A stretch of 64,000 nt of DNA, taken from Zerene cesonia (taxonomy: Eukaryota > Arthropoda > Insecta > Lepidoptera > Pieridae). Both the position numbers and the translations under genes were made by a program. Positions 11,170 through 22,726 of this stretch are shown piece after piece. The stretch spans positions 620,001-684,000 of the forward strand of contig NC_052106.1 in assembly GCF_012273895.1 (NCBI RefSeq), in the 5' to 3' direction. The notes under the pieces are model-generated. The model was not told the origin of the DNA. It searched no databases and worked only from the letters and a program-made list of their open reading frames with translations. How positions within the stretch are numbered: position 1 is the first letter of the stretch; the number at the start of each line of letters is the position of its first letter.

Positions 11170-11292
11170 GGAAACAACATACGACAGATATAAATGTTCC
11201 TCTCCTCTTCTCTCTAAATGTTCTTGGGCGGTGATAGCGCTTAGCATCAGGCGACCCAACACCTCCATTGCCGACGATGACATAAAAAAAGA
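11170..11292 (+). mobile_element. LINE-tail element, 3' end
   Basis: The segment carries CTCTAAATGTTCTTGGGCGG, then 'AGCATCAGGCGACCCAAC' and 'CATTGCCGACGATGACAT', ending in A7. This is the same subtype as the 36.4-kb copy. It abuts the 5' end of the Helitron-like fragment at 11167. Confidence 0.65.
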
Positions 11293-12190
11293 AGATACAT
11301 ACAACATTGTCAGTGATTCTTTCTTTTTCTGTGGGGGTCTTTTTTGTGGGGATTTGAACATAGGACAACTAACTTAAAACTCCCTTCACATAACATCAAC
11401 AGTCACACAGCATCGCTTACAATGATCGACGTGCACTCGTACCACGGCACGTACAAGACGTGGGGGATACAACGAAGCTGTCAGTGAATATACAATGTTG
11501 AAATTCGTAAAAATCACAATTACAATTCACAACAAAACACATCAACTTCAACGATAACAGTCATCTGGAACGACGAAGCTGTTCATGACAATAGCGTTCA
11601 TTTGTGATAATCATTCGCCGAGAGCTCGAAGCTAATCCGAGGATCGATACACTTCACTTCAGCTCCGCCAAATTGTGTAGATAACGCTCAGATGGCTTCG
11701 AGACTCCATTGTTGATAATTAACATTGGCTGTAGACAATTAGTCGATATTTATAGATGACGCTTCAGTTAATTGGGTTGTATTAGTAATAATCTGTTATT
11801 TACCTCAGGTTTTGTTTGAATTACCCGCTTTTGAAATGGGTTTTTTCTATAATAATATCTAATTTACGCCAGTTATGATTGTATTATCGCATTAGGTCTC
11901 GCAATTTAAAAATCTTTTACACGATATATTCGATTTGAACGTATAATGTTTTAATAGCGCGTTTCGCAAAGGAACATGCATTTGACAAGTCAGCTGAAAG
12001 ACTGGAAAAAGTAAGACATTACTCAAATCGATAACGCACATTACTTTAAGATACTATCGTTAAAAGTGCAGCTCAGCTATCAGAGTAAGAGACAGATTTA
12101 AAAAGAATAGAATATTTATAAAAACGTACGATTATCAATGTACTGTAATGTTAGATACAAATGATAATAAATCCCTATAAAGTATTACAA
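11293..12190. other. No gene seen
   Basis: AT-rich non-coding sequence. No element ends or coding frame could be supported. Confidence 0.45.
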
Positions 12191-12194
12191 TAAT

Positions 12195-12420
12195 TATAAT
12201 ACACCCATATAATAGTATTGCGCCCGCTTCGCTGCGTAGTCCGAAGACAGTCACAGGGTTTTACTTGCATATTTCGTAGGATTTCCGGAATAAAAACTGT
12301 CCAATGTCCTTTCTCGAGTCTCAAACTATCTTGGTAGCAAATTATTAACAAATCCGTTCAAAGCTTTAATCATGAAGATGATACACCGCCCTACCCACTA
12401 ATATTATAAGTGGGTTATTA
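12195..12420 (-). repeat. Diverged Helitron-like repeat
   Basis: The minus strand begins 'ACTTATAATATTAGTGGG' and ends with 'CGCAGCGAAGCGGGCGCAA', the kind of GCGAAGC-rich terminus shared by the other short elements in this window. The ends are eroded. Confidence 0.45.
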
Positions 12421-12664
12421 ACAGATAAATTAGTTAGTTGTCGTAGATAGTAGTAGTTATAGGAGAATCTTGACCACTATATAATGGGCACAATTCACTA
12501 GATCCACATTGCACTTTTAAATTCAATTTAATTACAAAACCTGCAATCGGGTTCAGAACATCATCGTGAGGATGTGTTTGAAAATCTAATACTCTAAAAT
12601 GCAGTTCTATGAAGAGATAACAATACAAAAGTATAAATTATACATGACCACATTTCTTTGTTAT

Positions 12665-12695
12665 AACGGATATATATGTAACATATATATCCGTT
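12665..12695. repeat. Perfect hairpin, 14-bp arms, 3-nt loop
   Basis: The arms AACGGATATATATG (12665-12678) and its exact complement (12682-12695) are separated by TAA. Confidence 0.85.
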
Positions 12696-13027
12696 TTCAG
12701 TACACAAGATTTCATTCAATTTATTATAAAGGAACAGTTAAAATCGAACAGAACTACCGGCATCTGGAGCTGTTATCTCAGGCGAGGACTATCAAGGCAC
12801 GTTTATATGCAAATACGATCGATCCCCGTTACGGGCTCAACGAAATGGTCCGCAATTCAGGGCCTTGATGGGGCCATTCATACTTCGCAATGTCAGTTTA
12901 GATTTGTATGAATAATACAAGATCATTAGACTTGTTGAAGTTGTATTGTAATGGCTGGTTTAACTAAACAACTATAGAAGAAGCTTTAATTATTGAATCA
13001 ACTAAATCGTCTCACTTGCTCTTATAG

Positions 13028-13280
13028 ATGTACTAGCTGTTGCCTGAAGTTTCGGCCGCGCGGTCGTAATAAATTTTCATGGTACAAACTTTCATCACTT
13101 ATTTTATCCCTTTGGGGGTAGAATTTATTAAAATCCTAACTTAGAGGATGCCTACGTCGTTACGTCTATCTGCACGCCAAATTTCAGCCCGATCTGTCCA
13201 GTGGTTTGGGCTGTGTGTTGATAGATCACTGTGTCAGTCAGTCAGTCAACTTTGAGATTTAAACATATAGTTTTCAGTAA
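13028..13280 (-). repeat. Helitron-like family with GTCAGTCAGTCAG run
   Basis: The plus strand starts 'ACTAGCTGTTGCCTGAAG' (minus strand end ...AGCTAGT, i.e. a CTAG 3' terminus) and holds 'CGCGCGGTCGTAATAAATTT' and 'CAGCCCGATCTGTCCAGTGG', then TCAG units. A second, more decayed copy is at 53355-53560, with shared TTTTCATGGTAC and 'GATCGGTCCAGTG' blocks. Confidence 0.65.
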
Positions 13281-13289
13281 CGTGATTTT

Positions 13290-14140
13290 ATCAAGGTACA
13301 CATTAATAAGCCAATCGGACCAATGTAGATAGAAGGCACTAGAACTAAACAAGTTTTACTGCAAATTCAGACAATTAATCTATTATTTAAAAAAATCCAC
13401 ACGAACAAAGGAAATAATAGAAAGATCAGAAAATCAAGCGAATTCTAATTCTTAAGAAGGACAACACAAAAACTTTTACTATCGCGGACCTAATCAAATA
13501 AAGTCACATCTTTGGTAAAGGTCTTAGGACGTTATTTGTAACTTTTTTAATAAATGTACCGGTTCTAAACTCAGATTTATTGACTCTCCATCAAATATGT
13601 AATATTTATTACACGTGACTGGCTCTTTAGTGAAATGTGTCTGGTATTTTTTTATATTTTAAGCTATTATCAATTACTAAGTAACCAAATCGTATTCTAC
13701 TAATTTATACAATGCCTTAATAATATCTATTTATCGTTGTACATTAATAATATGAAAGTTGATAAAGGTAACTTATTATCTGAAAACAGATGAGCGAAAT
13801 TCGACTGGAGTCGCTCAATAACCAGAATAAAATAAAACCAGAATAACAAAGCGCAAGTTAAATGAAATAATTATATATTAAATTTATTAGTTGATACACA
13901 CATGTTATAAATATATTTCTAGCTCATTTGTTAATTTTATTAATTATATAATTGTTTTTATAGTTAAAGTGAAACACTCGCTTACCATAAGATCCATGCA
14001 TCCATTTTGCGATGAGATGGTAATTTGGTTATTTTCAGCCACTCTCTGTAACAATGAAAACATACATAATGACTGTAACAAAGTTCAACTTTTTCTTAAT
14101 GTACGCTACAAAGAAAAGTTTAAAAAAATATTTATAAAAT
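13290..14140. other. No gene seen
   Basis: AT-rich non-coding sequence. An open frame through 13891-14166 runs into a SINE scrap and has no family resemblance. Confidence 0.45.
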
Positions 14141-14141
14141 T

Positions 14142-14163
14142 ATCACGAGGCTGGATTCGAACC
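14142..14163 (-). repeat. SINE scrap (tRNA-like 3' end)
   Basis: 'ATCACGAGGCTGGATTCGAA' matches the T-arm and acceptor end of the SINE at 10640-10663. Only about 22 bp remain. Confidence 0.55.
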
Positions 14164-14814
14164 TAAGAAAAATAGGGAAGAAAACTTTATCCTCGTAAAA
14201 CATATGAATGCTATAAAAATCTCAACACTTGGCTTATCTATTTAATTTATTCTTATGTCTTCAATTACGTATCTAGTGGTGTCTATTTTATAAAATGTCG
14301 TAAGTATATAATAAATAAATATATTCCGCAAATATGGCAGAAATATAACTTAATGCATCCCCAGTGAACTATTCCTGATCCAACTAGCAGGCTCCCCATT
14401 CCCCTATAAAGATATGACTAACTGTGACGCCTAGTGAAAGCCATAGAGTCGCATATCGATAAATAAATCTAGCAATAACGGCTCCACCGGTTCTATCTTA
14501 TCCGATATTTTGATGTTTATCCACCCGGAATGGTCCGGGTTACGGCCGCATAACCACTGATGTGCCGTATATTGAATTTTTCGCTAGAAAATATCAATTT
14601 CTGCAATGGAATATTGTGCTGGTGTGATGTATACAGGCTTTTCAATAGTTCAGAAAAATGAATGGAGTTAACGAGAGTTTTTTTTATAACTATTTTAATT
14701 TTATAGGTATTATTATTTCTAACTCTTGGTTGTTTTTTTTATTAAATATATATAATGAAGTATTTTATGTCAAAAGATGCGTTCAATTTAATGTCACCTT
14801 TTCTGCACTTTCTT

Positions 14815-14962
14815 TTATTAAAATACTGGCTTTAATCTACGGCGTTACTCGCGATTTACCCCCGTTTTGGGTAGTCTATTTGGTAATCCAGATCTATAGC
14901 TGTACCAAATTTTATTCAGATAGAAAAAGGCTGCTTAAGCGCGGAAGATTAACATACATACA
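14815..14962 (-). repeat. Helitron-like fragment next to a full Helitron-like element
   Basis: The plus strand holds 'GGCGTTACTCGCGATTTACC', 'GGTAATCCAGATCTATAGC' and 'GTACCAAATTTTATTCAGA', the reverse of a Helitron-like 3' half. It directly abuts the intact element that begins at 14963. Confidence 0.5.
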
Positions 14963-15167
14963 TCCTACTAAACTAATATTATAAATGCGAAAGTTTGTAA
15001 GGATGTGTGTGTGTTTGTTGCTCTTACAGGCAAAAACTACTGAACCGATTGCAATGAAATTTGGTACGTAGACAGCTGGACAACTGGAATAACATATAGG
15101 CAACTTTTTATCCCGATATTCTTACAGAATACGGACTTACGCGGGTGAGACCGCGGGGCGCAGCTAG
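14963..15167 (+). mobile_element. Non-autonomous Helitron-like element (Lep1-type), complete
   Basis: 205 bp. It begins TCCTACTAAACTAATATT, has ACTGAACCGATTGCAATG mid-element, and ends GGGGCGCAGCTAG. Near the 3' end is a hairpin CGCGG-GTGAGA-CCGCG at 15140-15155, 12 nt before the end. It sits between host A (14962) and T (15168). The 5' TC, 3' hairpin, CTAG and A|T target without duplication are diagnostic of Helitrons. It has no coding capacity and would need Rep/helicase supplied in trans. Lep1 is the published lepidopteran family it most resembles. Confidence 0.85.
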
Positions 15168-15502
15168 TACTTTCTAATTAACTTTCGCGTTAGCAGGTAC
15201 TTTTGTAACCACGTAATCACAATTTGTTATAGCGTATTTCCCTGTAAAACTAGAATTATACAAAACATTCCGAGCCGAAGTTTGCGACTTTCCAACTCTT
15301 GATAAGGAATAATGCTTTGAAGGCGCACAAACTTTCCGTTTGTGGCGTTGCGAGCCCTTCATACACTTAAATAGCTTGAAAATATACAAAAAAAGAATAT
15401 TTTTGTTTACTACTATAAATAAGAAAATTGGTTTATCAATTTATTCCCAGTATATTACGTTTTATACGACAAGTCATTGATATGTACAACTTAAGGCTGG
15501 AT

Positions 15503-15690
15503 CTTTTTTTTTTTTAAAGTGGGAAAATCTTGCATTGATAGGTACCCAAGGCCTCCGGAGATAAAGCCATGGGTTATTTCGGATTCCTACCGACCAAAAC
15601 CCCACTGTGTTCCGTCGAGCCACTTAAGTGAAAGGGCCACGGGAGCTGGTTAAAATTCGTCCGCGACTAAGACTTTACCTACTAGTATAT
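15503..15690 (-). mobile_element. Retroposon 3' end with poly(A)
   Basis: A T-run at 15504-15515 (poly(A) on the minus strand) is followed on the plus strand by 'CCATGGGTTATTTCGGATTC' and 'CTACCGACCAAAACCCCAC'. These are alignable with the minus strand of the 5375-5555 retroposon. I found no target duplication. Confidence 0.6.
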
Positions 15691-15699
15691 ACTATATAC

Positions 15700-16715
15700 G
15701 TAATACTTATCTCTGTTCATAGCAATAAGGTATCAAACGGCGTGTTTAATGCCGTTTTATTTTAGGACACTCACACATCGATGTGAGTTTACTCCAGCGG
15801 ATATGAACCGGGCTGATGCACACCCAATGGGCTAGGTAATTGTTTGATGTTTACCGCGCCCAAGCTGTGTGCTCAGGGTATGTGCCAGGTTTGAGGGGAA
15901 TTTATTATGGCACCGAGTTATTAAATATTAGTCTGCTTTTGATGCGCCTCTATGTATATAATTTTAAGGACTCGAACAACCGATTTGATTGCGTATAATG
16001 GAGTGACGATGAGGACTATTGGCGTTATGGACAGTATCTAAGCCTAAGTATAAAGCTCATATGCTGCTCGCTGTACTACAGAGATAAGTACGTATGAACT
16101 GTTCAATAACTGTTTCTCTGTTTTAATTAATTTAAAATACGATATTGTTGTAATAATGAGTACTTAATATTTTTAACACACTTCACTTGTAAATTGTAAT
16201 GTTAAAATTGCCTGTAATTAAAGGTACAGAAAACTATGCAAGCAATACTCAGCAAGTTATACATTTTTTTTATATGATTTGCCGGAAATTCTTTATAATT
16301 ACAACTAACAACAACAGAACAGTTACTACACGGAGTTGAAAAGAAACTCTGTAGTAGCTTTTAGTTTGCTACAATGTCCATATAAAACAATAACGAGCCA
16401 GATATAATACATTTGTTTAACGAACATGTTCTAACAACGTACGAGATAAGCATTACCTTTGTCACAATTATAATACCTTTTCAAGTTGCGAGCCAATCAC
16501 TCTCCGCAAGTGGGATCCCGAATTATCTGATCCGATATTGAGATGGGAAAAATAAAACTCGATCTTCTCATCTCTAGATATTTCTCCTCAGTGTTTTCAT
16601 ATCGTGTTTGCATTGAAAATGTTATTCTTTTTCGTTCTGGTAAGTTTTATAAAAGTACCTAGTTAAAAAGTAATTTGAATATATTAATATTCTTTCAGGA
16701 TGTTTCTTACTTAAA
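15700..16715. other. No gene seen
   Basis: Mixed AT-rich non-coding sequence. A patch at 15730-15900 is somewhat GC-richer ('GTGAGTTTACTCCAGCGGAT') and could be another retroposon tail, but I cannot show its ends. Confidence 0.4.
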
Positions 16716-16719
16716 GAAA

Positions 16720-16888
16720 GTGGTCCGCCCCGGCTTTGGCCGTAGTACATATGTGGCCCATAGCACCCAGTGATGATATACATATCTAAGAAAGAATTTA
16801 TGCAATCGGTCCAATAGTTCCTGAGATTAGCGTGTTTAAATAAACAAACAAACTCTTCTGTTTTATATACATATTATATTAGTATTGA
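16720..16888 (-). repeat. Helitron-like element, GCGAAGCCGGGGCGG family
   Basis: The plus strand 'GGTCCGCCCCGGCTTTGGCC' is the reverse of the family's 3' end. AACAAACAAACTCTTC near the other end is the reverse of its GAAGAGTTTGTTTGTT 5' part. The terminal CTAG is degraded. Confidence 0.65.
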
Positions 16889-16939
16889 TACAATGTTTGT
16901 TATCATATGTAAAAATTATATTATTATAATTATTTAGTT

Positions 16940-17096
16940 TTTTTTTTGACAGAAAACTTTCGTATTTTTGTATGTTTGTAACGCATTAACGTAAAAACCA
17001 TTGGAATTCTTTCACCATCAGAAAGCCGCAACTTCTCTGAGTGCCTTTTACACGTAGTACCACGAACCACGAGCGAAGCAGGGGCGAATAGGTACT
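16940..17096 (+). repeat. Helitron-like element, diverged
   Basis: The order TTTCGTATTTTTGTATGTTT, then 'TCTTTCACCATCAGAAAGC', then 'GAGCGAAGCAGGGGCGAATA' matches the copies at 32466-32632 and 45126-45293. It lies head to head with the 16720-16888 copy. Confidence 0.6.
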
Positions 17097-17099
17097 CTT

Positions 17100-18225
17100 T
17101 CATAAGCTAGAGGAACTTTCTCATGGAATGAAAAATTTCACCGCGGTAACTATAACCGTACCGTTCATGAGAAACCGGCGACAGACATACAGACAGACGG
17201 AGAACGAAGTCTCAGTAATTACCATTTCGGTGCGGAACCCTAATAATGAAGCCAATTAAACGACCTTCACATTTATCTATTTTTCAAACAATGTTTCCCC
17301 ACAAAGCCATCTAGACCAGCTCACAACACAGATAAATTGTCTATTTATTCATAGGTGGGGTTGTTGGCACTACGATAATTGGGTCGCATGGCCTCATAAA
17401 AACGATATCGGCCGAAATATGATAATTTATACGAGGCGGGTAGTTACAGATTTGCAACTTTCGCCCCCACCGCCTTTGTGGAAACGAAACATGAATTAAC
17501 ATTACTTCTTTCCCCGATGCTAAAGTCGAGTGATTTCATTTGAATAAATACGTTATTTTGTTTATTAAAGTCGCGGCGACGAGGCAGGTTTCATTACGCA
17601 TTACGATTATTCTAACTTCATTCATGTTGTATTCATTACCTCGCAAGTCTTGAGTTTCTTTTGTGATACACTTTCCATTGTAGTTAATTAAATGATTATA
17701 ATTAACTGTCTGTACCTCGCGGTTTTATATGATGTTATATGGCCTATATATTTCCTACGTATATGGACTAATTAAACAAAAAAAATATCATAATTAGAAC
17801 TAGTAGTTTTGAGATAAGCACGCTTAAACGAACCCTCATCAGACGGTACTATATAAAACTTTATAACAAAACAATAAACTTTACGTCCATTTTGTTTAGA
17901 ACGCAACAGATTGAGAACCACTACAGATGAAATTCTAAAGAAAATATCTATATATGTAGGGTACATTTTCATATAACTAAATAACTTTTTTGCAAAGACT
18001 TCACTTGCCTATATACACGAATAATCCTCTAATATCTTAGCGCGATAATGTACGCGGTTTGTTTGTATATATCCGAGCTTAAAGCTCGTCGGAGCTTGAA
18101 GCTTATGCAAATAAGCTTACACGGGAGAAATTGAAAGCATTCACGGAGCTTTTTCGTAGACGTATCTCTACCCTTTTGTGACAGTGAAAGCTACTTTATC
18201 AAAATTATTCACAAATATTTCTAAG
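17100..18225. other. No gene seen
   Basis: Non-coding, locally less AT-rich (17270-17520). No recognisable frame or element end. Confidence 0.4.
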
Positions 18226-18227
18226 TA

Positions 18228-18330
18228 CCGGCATGTCCGGGAATGAAAAGTTCGACGACATGTGACATCTACCAACCCGCAGTTAGCCAGCGTGGTGGAT
18301 TATAGCCTAAACCTTCATAGAAGACAAAAT
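18228..18330 (+). repeat. SINE 3'-body fragment (GAT-tailed family)
   Basis: 'GGCATGTCCGGGAATGAAAA' and 'GTTCGACGACATGTGACATC' match the body of the intact SINE at 40324-40639. Head and tail are missing. Confidence 0.75.
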
Positions 18331-18404
18331 TAAGGGTTATAATGTTTTAATATATATAATCTAAAAATATACAACACGGAAAAAAACTTTTACAAGTTTT
18401 TTTT

Positions 18405-18468
18405 TAAATTTAATTTTTAGTTTTATAGCATTGAAATGCTTTATAAACGAGAAATTTTGAAAGAATAG
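18405..18468. repeat. SINE fragment: palindromic module
   Basis: TTTTATAGCATTGAAATGC followed by 'TTTATAAACGAGAAATTTTG' and 'AAAGAATAG' matches 10880-10928. It breaks exactly where the terminal repeat's A-run begins. Confidence 0.7.
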
Positions 18469-18469
18469 T

Positions 18470-19435
18470 TTTTTTTATTTAGAGTATGATTATGATTACT
18501 TATGTAATTTACACATTAAAGTTGCATAAAATGACACGGTAAAATACTCATTTCAGATTTCAACCGTCACCTGTCGTAATTAATTGTATTAAATCAATAC
18601 TTAAATAAAACCTAGAAAATATACAAAGAAGTTTCCGAATGTATTAACTATATCACTTCCCTTATATAGAACTTATTTACTTGTGCTGTCGTGTTGCAGT
18701 GCCGATGTTGATTAAATGCAGATAAATTAAAGAGCTCAGAAGAATCATCTTGCCTTAGCTGTATAAAAGCCTTTTCACCACTGAGCCAGAAGACAAGGTC
18801 GAAAGGTTGTCTGGTAGAAATCGCCGGCAGGCGTTAAGACCACCTTTTGTATCGTTCTTTTATTTTTTTTCATGCATGTTTGTTGTGTATATTTTGTGAA
18901 AAAATAATTTCCCTTCACACATAACACATTCTAAAATATAATCGGACATTGATTTATTAACGTAGAAAAGAAACAGGCGTGCAATCGACCCCCGCAGCAA
19001 GGCCACCACCTGTTCGCGGCTCACGTTTCATGTCGTCGATCTTTTGCCTTGATTTGCATTATTTAGCGGGTTTCAGTCCCGTGAGCTACTCGCAACTTTG
19101 GTTAGTAGCGTGTGAGACTGTCCGTCTGTTTCTATGTGTTATTTAGATTAAAAAATGCCTACTCATATTAAATGAGCCTGCGATGCGTCTACCTGTCTGT
19201 ACGTACTAAGCTGACACTAAACTGATTTGGATGAAATTTGATATAGAGACAGTTTGAAATTAAGTCGGCATACAAAAAGATAACCTAACATTGATTTTTT
19301 GGATGAATTAATTCATACAAATTAAAATCGCATTATATTAGTGAAACACAACCTAAAGGATTTTGAAAATTATTTTACCACTAGACTCTAGACTTCCGTA
19401 CCTTATTACTACTTATGCATTTATATGTTAAATGG
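18470..19435. other. No gene seen; one diverged repeat at 19190-19330
   Basis: AT-rich non-coding. At 19215-19265 'CTGATTTGGATGAAATTTGA' and 'TAGAGACAGTTTGAAATTAA' resemble the 54.70-54.85 kb repeat. Confidence 0.4.
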
Positions 19436-19436
19436 T

Positions 19437-19740
19437 TTTTTTTATACCACGAGCGAGCAACTGAGGCGAACCACCGCCTATTGGTAACCGATCGGCACTT
19501 TCATGAACGCGGTACCCGATTTTAAGTGCAAAAAGATTGACGACAGGAAAGAAGTACTGAGAAGGGTGAGGAAAGGGAAACGGGCCTCCAGCTCACACAC
19601 TGACCGTACGAAACACAGTAGCATGCTACTATTTCACGCCGGTCTTCTTGGAGGGTGTGGTACCTTCCCCGGTGCGAATCGAGCCCACGCGTGTCAAGCG
19701 CGCTTCGACATGAATTGGGCCAGCTCCCACCAGCTAGACT
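19437..19740 (-). mobile_element. LINE-tail retroposon, diverged copy
   Basis: T7 at 19437-19443 marks the poly(A) end. The minus strand holds 'GAATTGGGCC...' reversed from 'CATGAATTGGGCCAGCTCCC', CACCGGGGAAGGTACCACAC and the tail 'CGGTTACCAATAGGCGGTGG'. It is homologous to 37605-37935 and 36151-36482. Confidence 0.7.
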
Positions 19741-19949
19741 CGAGTAATAAAACCGGGTTTCCATTAAGTCCCACCTTAAACATAGTGGCTGCCACCAAAT
19801 TGGATTGCGATTCAATTTGACGTGTGCCTTCACAATTCGCAGTGTCAAACACAAGTGTACACCCGGCTTAGCTCTAGCCTGTACACGCAACAATAACAAA
19901 GCCAGAGCAGCATTCGTCCGGAGATAAAACGTGCAATTTCGAAACAATA

Positions 19950-21355
19950 TTCAGCGCGGCTTGCTTTGTGCGCTTTGACATGTCGAAGCTCGATGATTTT
20001 ATCAGGTTTTGAGATTAGAAATAAAAATTGATTTTAAATAAAATTTAAAAATATGCTTCACAGTCGCTAATACTGTTTAATTTAACTACAAAACGCAAAA
20101 AAATTGAAGAAAAAAACCATTTCAGTTTAAATTAAACTTACAAAACCTAAAATCATTACACATTATTGTAACTGCTCTACGGCAGACATAAACCAACACG
20201 ACTACCCTCCCCCCTCTCCCCACTCCCCCAACTCCCTCTGACGTCACTCCCCTCCGAGATAGCGCTCTTCCTTTTGTCACCCCGACTTCCTGTTCTATTC
20301 TATTTGCGTACCGTTACCAACACAATCGATGAGGGTTTGTTCCACTTTGTATTTTGAGATGGGAGGTGTGTTTCAGCTATTGCAGCAACAAACATATACA
20401 CTTATAATTATTGGACATCAATTGTCCCTTTAAATCTGTACACAGGTTTATGATGTATTCTTGATTTCTTGTTTTTTTGACAATTTAGTTCGGGGAAAAA
20501 ATAAAAACATAAAAAATATAAATCTGTTGTAAAAATTGTATTATGAGAATAATACAATACAAGTATTACAACTACATTTAGTTAAAATATGAAACTCAAG
20601 GTCTATTTGTGTTTTATATTATGTATTACTCTTTGTAAATAATGACTGTTTGTTACTGTAATAAATAAAAAAAAAAAAACTTAAACAGCTTGTGATATAC
20701 TAGTATAACGTTTGTTCGTCTGGCTAGCATAACGTACCTAACCTTACAAAGAGAATCAATAAATAAAATACAACAAACTACCAGACCTTTTTTACATAAA
20801 AACATTATACAAAAGAAAATTCCGAAACCTTCATTTATTATAAAAGCCTCGACCTTGATTTCATCATTCTGGAAGGGAACATATAACTAACTAAATTCTT
20901 AACAATAAATAATTGGTACTTACGTTTTTGCTTCTACCAAATAATTTAGTCACAAACATTTATGAGTGCTAGGCAGCATTAAATTTAATCAAGAACATTG
21001 TAACCATTAAAACTTCGACATCAATTAAGCCCAATCCAATTACACCCTAAAAACACCCTTATAGCAGTCTAAAATACAGTAAAAATTGATAAAGATCGCG
21101 TGTACATTCATTTAGACGTCGAGATACAGCTACAACGACATCGAACGGCATCGCGCGTACCGATATTTCGCACCGATATCTGGCACCGTTGCCAACGGTT
21201 AACGGTTTCATTGCGCACCGAGTTATGAAAGTTCGGTGCCAATGTGAAATAACAAATGTCAAGGGTATAGGATATATTATAATTCGATTATATACGTTCA
21301 AGTAAAATGTAGGACATTAAATTATTTGCGTCTGAATTATTTTAAGTTCTTTTAT
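19950..21355. other. No gene seen; pyrimidine-rich CRE-bearing patch
   Basis: Mostly AT-rich. The exception is 20200-20300, a C/T-rich patch (runs of CCCCTCTCCCC and ACTCCCCCAACTCCC) that holds a CRE palindrome. Confidence 0.45.
20239..20246. promoter_or_regulatory. CRE palindrome TGACGTCA
   Basis: A perfect CREB/ATF-type octamer lies inside the C/T-rich patch at 20205-20300, followed by an ETS-like ACTTCCTGT at 20285-20293. This combination looks promoter- or enhancer-like, but no transcription start can be shown. Confidence 0.3.
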
Positions 21356-21358
21356 AAT

Positions 21359-21564
21359 ACTACTGCGCCCCGCGGTTTCACCCGCGTAAGTTCATATCCT
21401 GTAGGAATATCGGGATAAATAGTTGCCTATATGTTATTCCAGTTGTCCAGCTGTCTACGTACCAAATTTCATTGCAATCGGTTCTGTAGTTTTTGCGTGA
21501 AACGGCAATAAACACACACACACACACATCCTTACAAACTTTCGCATTTATAATATTAGTAGGA
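21359..21564 (-). mobile_element. Helitron-like element (Lep1-type)
   Basis: The minus strand begins TCCTACTAATATTATAAATG, has a (GT)n run and 'GAACCGATTGCAATGAAATT', and ends in the CGCGG-GTGAAA-CCGCG hairpin. The terminal CTAG is damaged (one or two bases changed next to 21359). Confidence 0.8.
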
Positions 21565-21726
21565 TTCGCAACATGCTTGCAACATTCTTGCATATAATTG
21601 AAAAAAAAAACTCAATTGAAATTGTGTAATATGAAATATAGCAACATTTTTATTTATTTATTTATTTATTTATTCACACCAAATAGAACTTACTACCATT
21701 ACAGGATATTATCCTAATTCGACAGA

Positions 21727-22726
21727 NNNNNNNNNNNNNNNNNNNNNNNNNNNNNNNNNNNNNNNNNNNNNNNNNNNNNNNNNNNNNNNNNNNNNNNNNN
21801 NNNNNNNNNNNNNNNNNNNNNNNNNNNNNNNNNNNNNNNNNNNNNNNNNNNNNNNNNNNNNNNNNNNNNNNNNNNNNNNNNNNNNNNNNNNNNNNNNNNN
21901 NNNNNNNNNNNNNNNNNNNNNNNNNNNNNNNNNNNNNNNNNNNNNNNNNNNNNNNNNNNNNNNNNNNNNNNNNNNNNNNNNNNNNNNNNNNNNNNNNNNN
22001 NNNNNNNNNNNNNNNNNNNNNNNNNNNNNNNNNNNNNNNNNNNNNNNNNNNNNNNNNNNNNNNNNNNNNNNNNNNNNNNNNNNNNNNNNNNNNNNNNNNN
22101 NNNNNNNNNNNNNNNNNNNNNNNNNNNNNNNNNNNNNNNNNNNNNNNNNNNNNNNNNNNNNNNNNNNNNNNNNNNNNNNNNNNNNNNNNNNNNNNNNNNN
22201 NNNNNNNNNNNNNNNNNNNNNNNNNNNNNNNNNNNNNNNNNNNNNNNNNNNNNNNNNNNNNNNNNNNNNNNNNNNNNNNNNNNNNNNNNNNNNNNNNNNN
22301 NNNNNNNNNNNNNNNNNNNNNNNNNNNNNNNNNNNNNNNNNNNNNNNNNNNNNNNNNNNNNNNNNNNNNNNNNNNNNNNNNNNNNNNNNNNNNNNNNNNN
22401 NNNNNNNNNNNNNNNNNNNNNNNNNNNNNNNNNNNNNNNNNNNNNNNNNNNNNNNNNNNNNNNNNNNNNNNNNNNNNNNNNNNNNNNNNNNNNNNNNNNN
22501 NNNNNNNNNNNNNNNNNNNNNNNNNNNNNNNNNNNNNNNNNNNNNNNNNNNNNNNNNNNNNNNNNNNNNNNNNNNNNNNNNNNNNNNNNNNNNNNNNNNN
22601 NNNNNNNNNNNNNNNNNNNNNNNNNNNNNNNNNNNNNNNNNNNNNNNNNNNNNNNNNNNNNNNNNNNNNNNNNNNNNNNNNNNNNNNNNNNNNNNNNNNN
22701 NNNNNNNNNNNNNNNNNNNNNNNNNN
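21727..22726. other. Assembly gap, exactly 1000 N
   Basis: Run of N of fixed length, so the true size is unknown. Open frames across it are artefacts. Confidence 1.

Noticed and set aside
12599..12868. Possible transposon protein piece (RLYANTIDPRYGLNE)
   Set aside because: I could not match it to a family, and the frame includes a hairpin and AT-rich filler.
14658..14984. 108-residue hydrophobic open frame
   Set aside because: Runs from T-rich sequence into two Helitron-like repeats; hydrophobicity follows from T content.
19522..19947. 141-residue minus-strand open frame
   Set aside because: Mostly translation of a LINE-tail retroposon that has no protein in its other copies.
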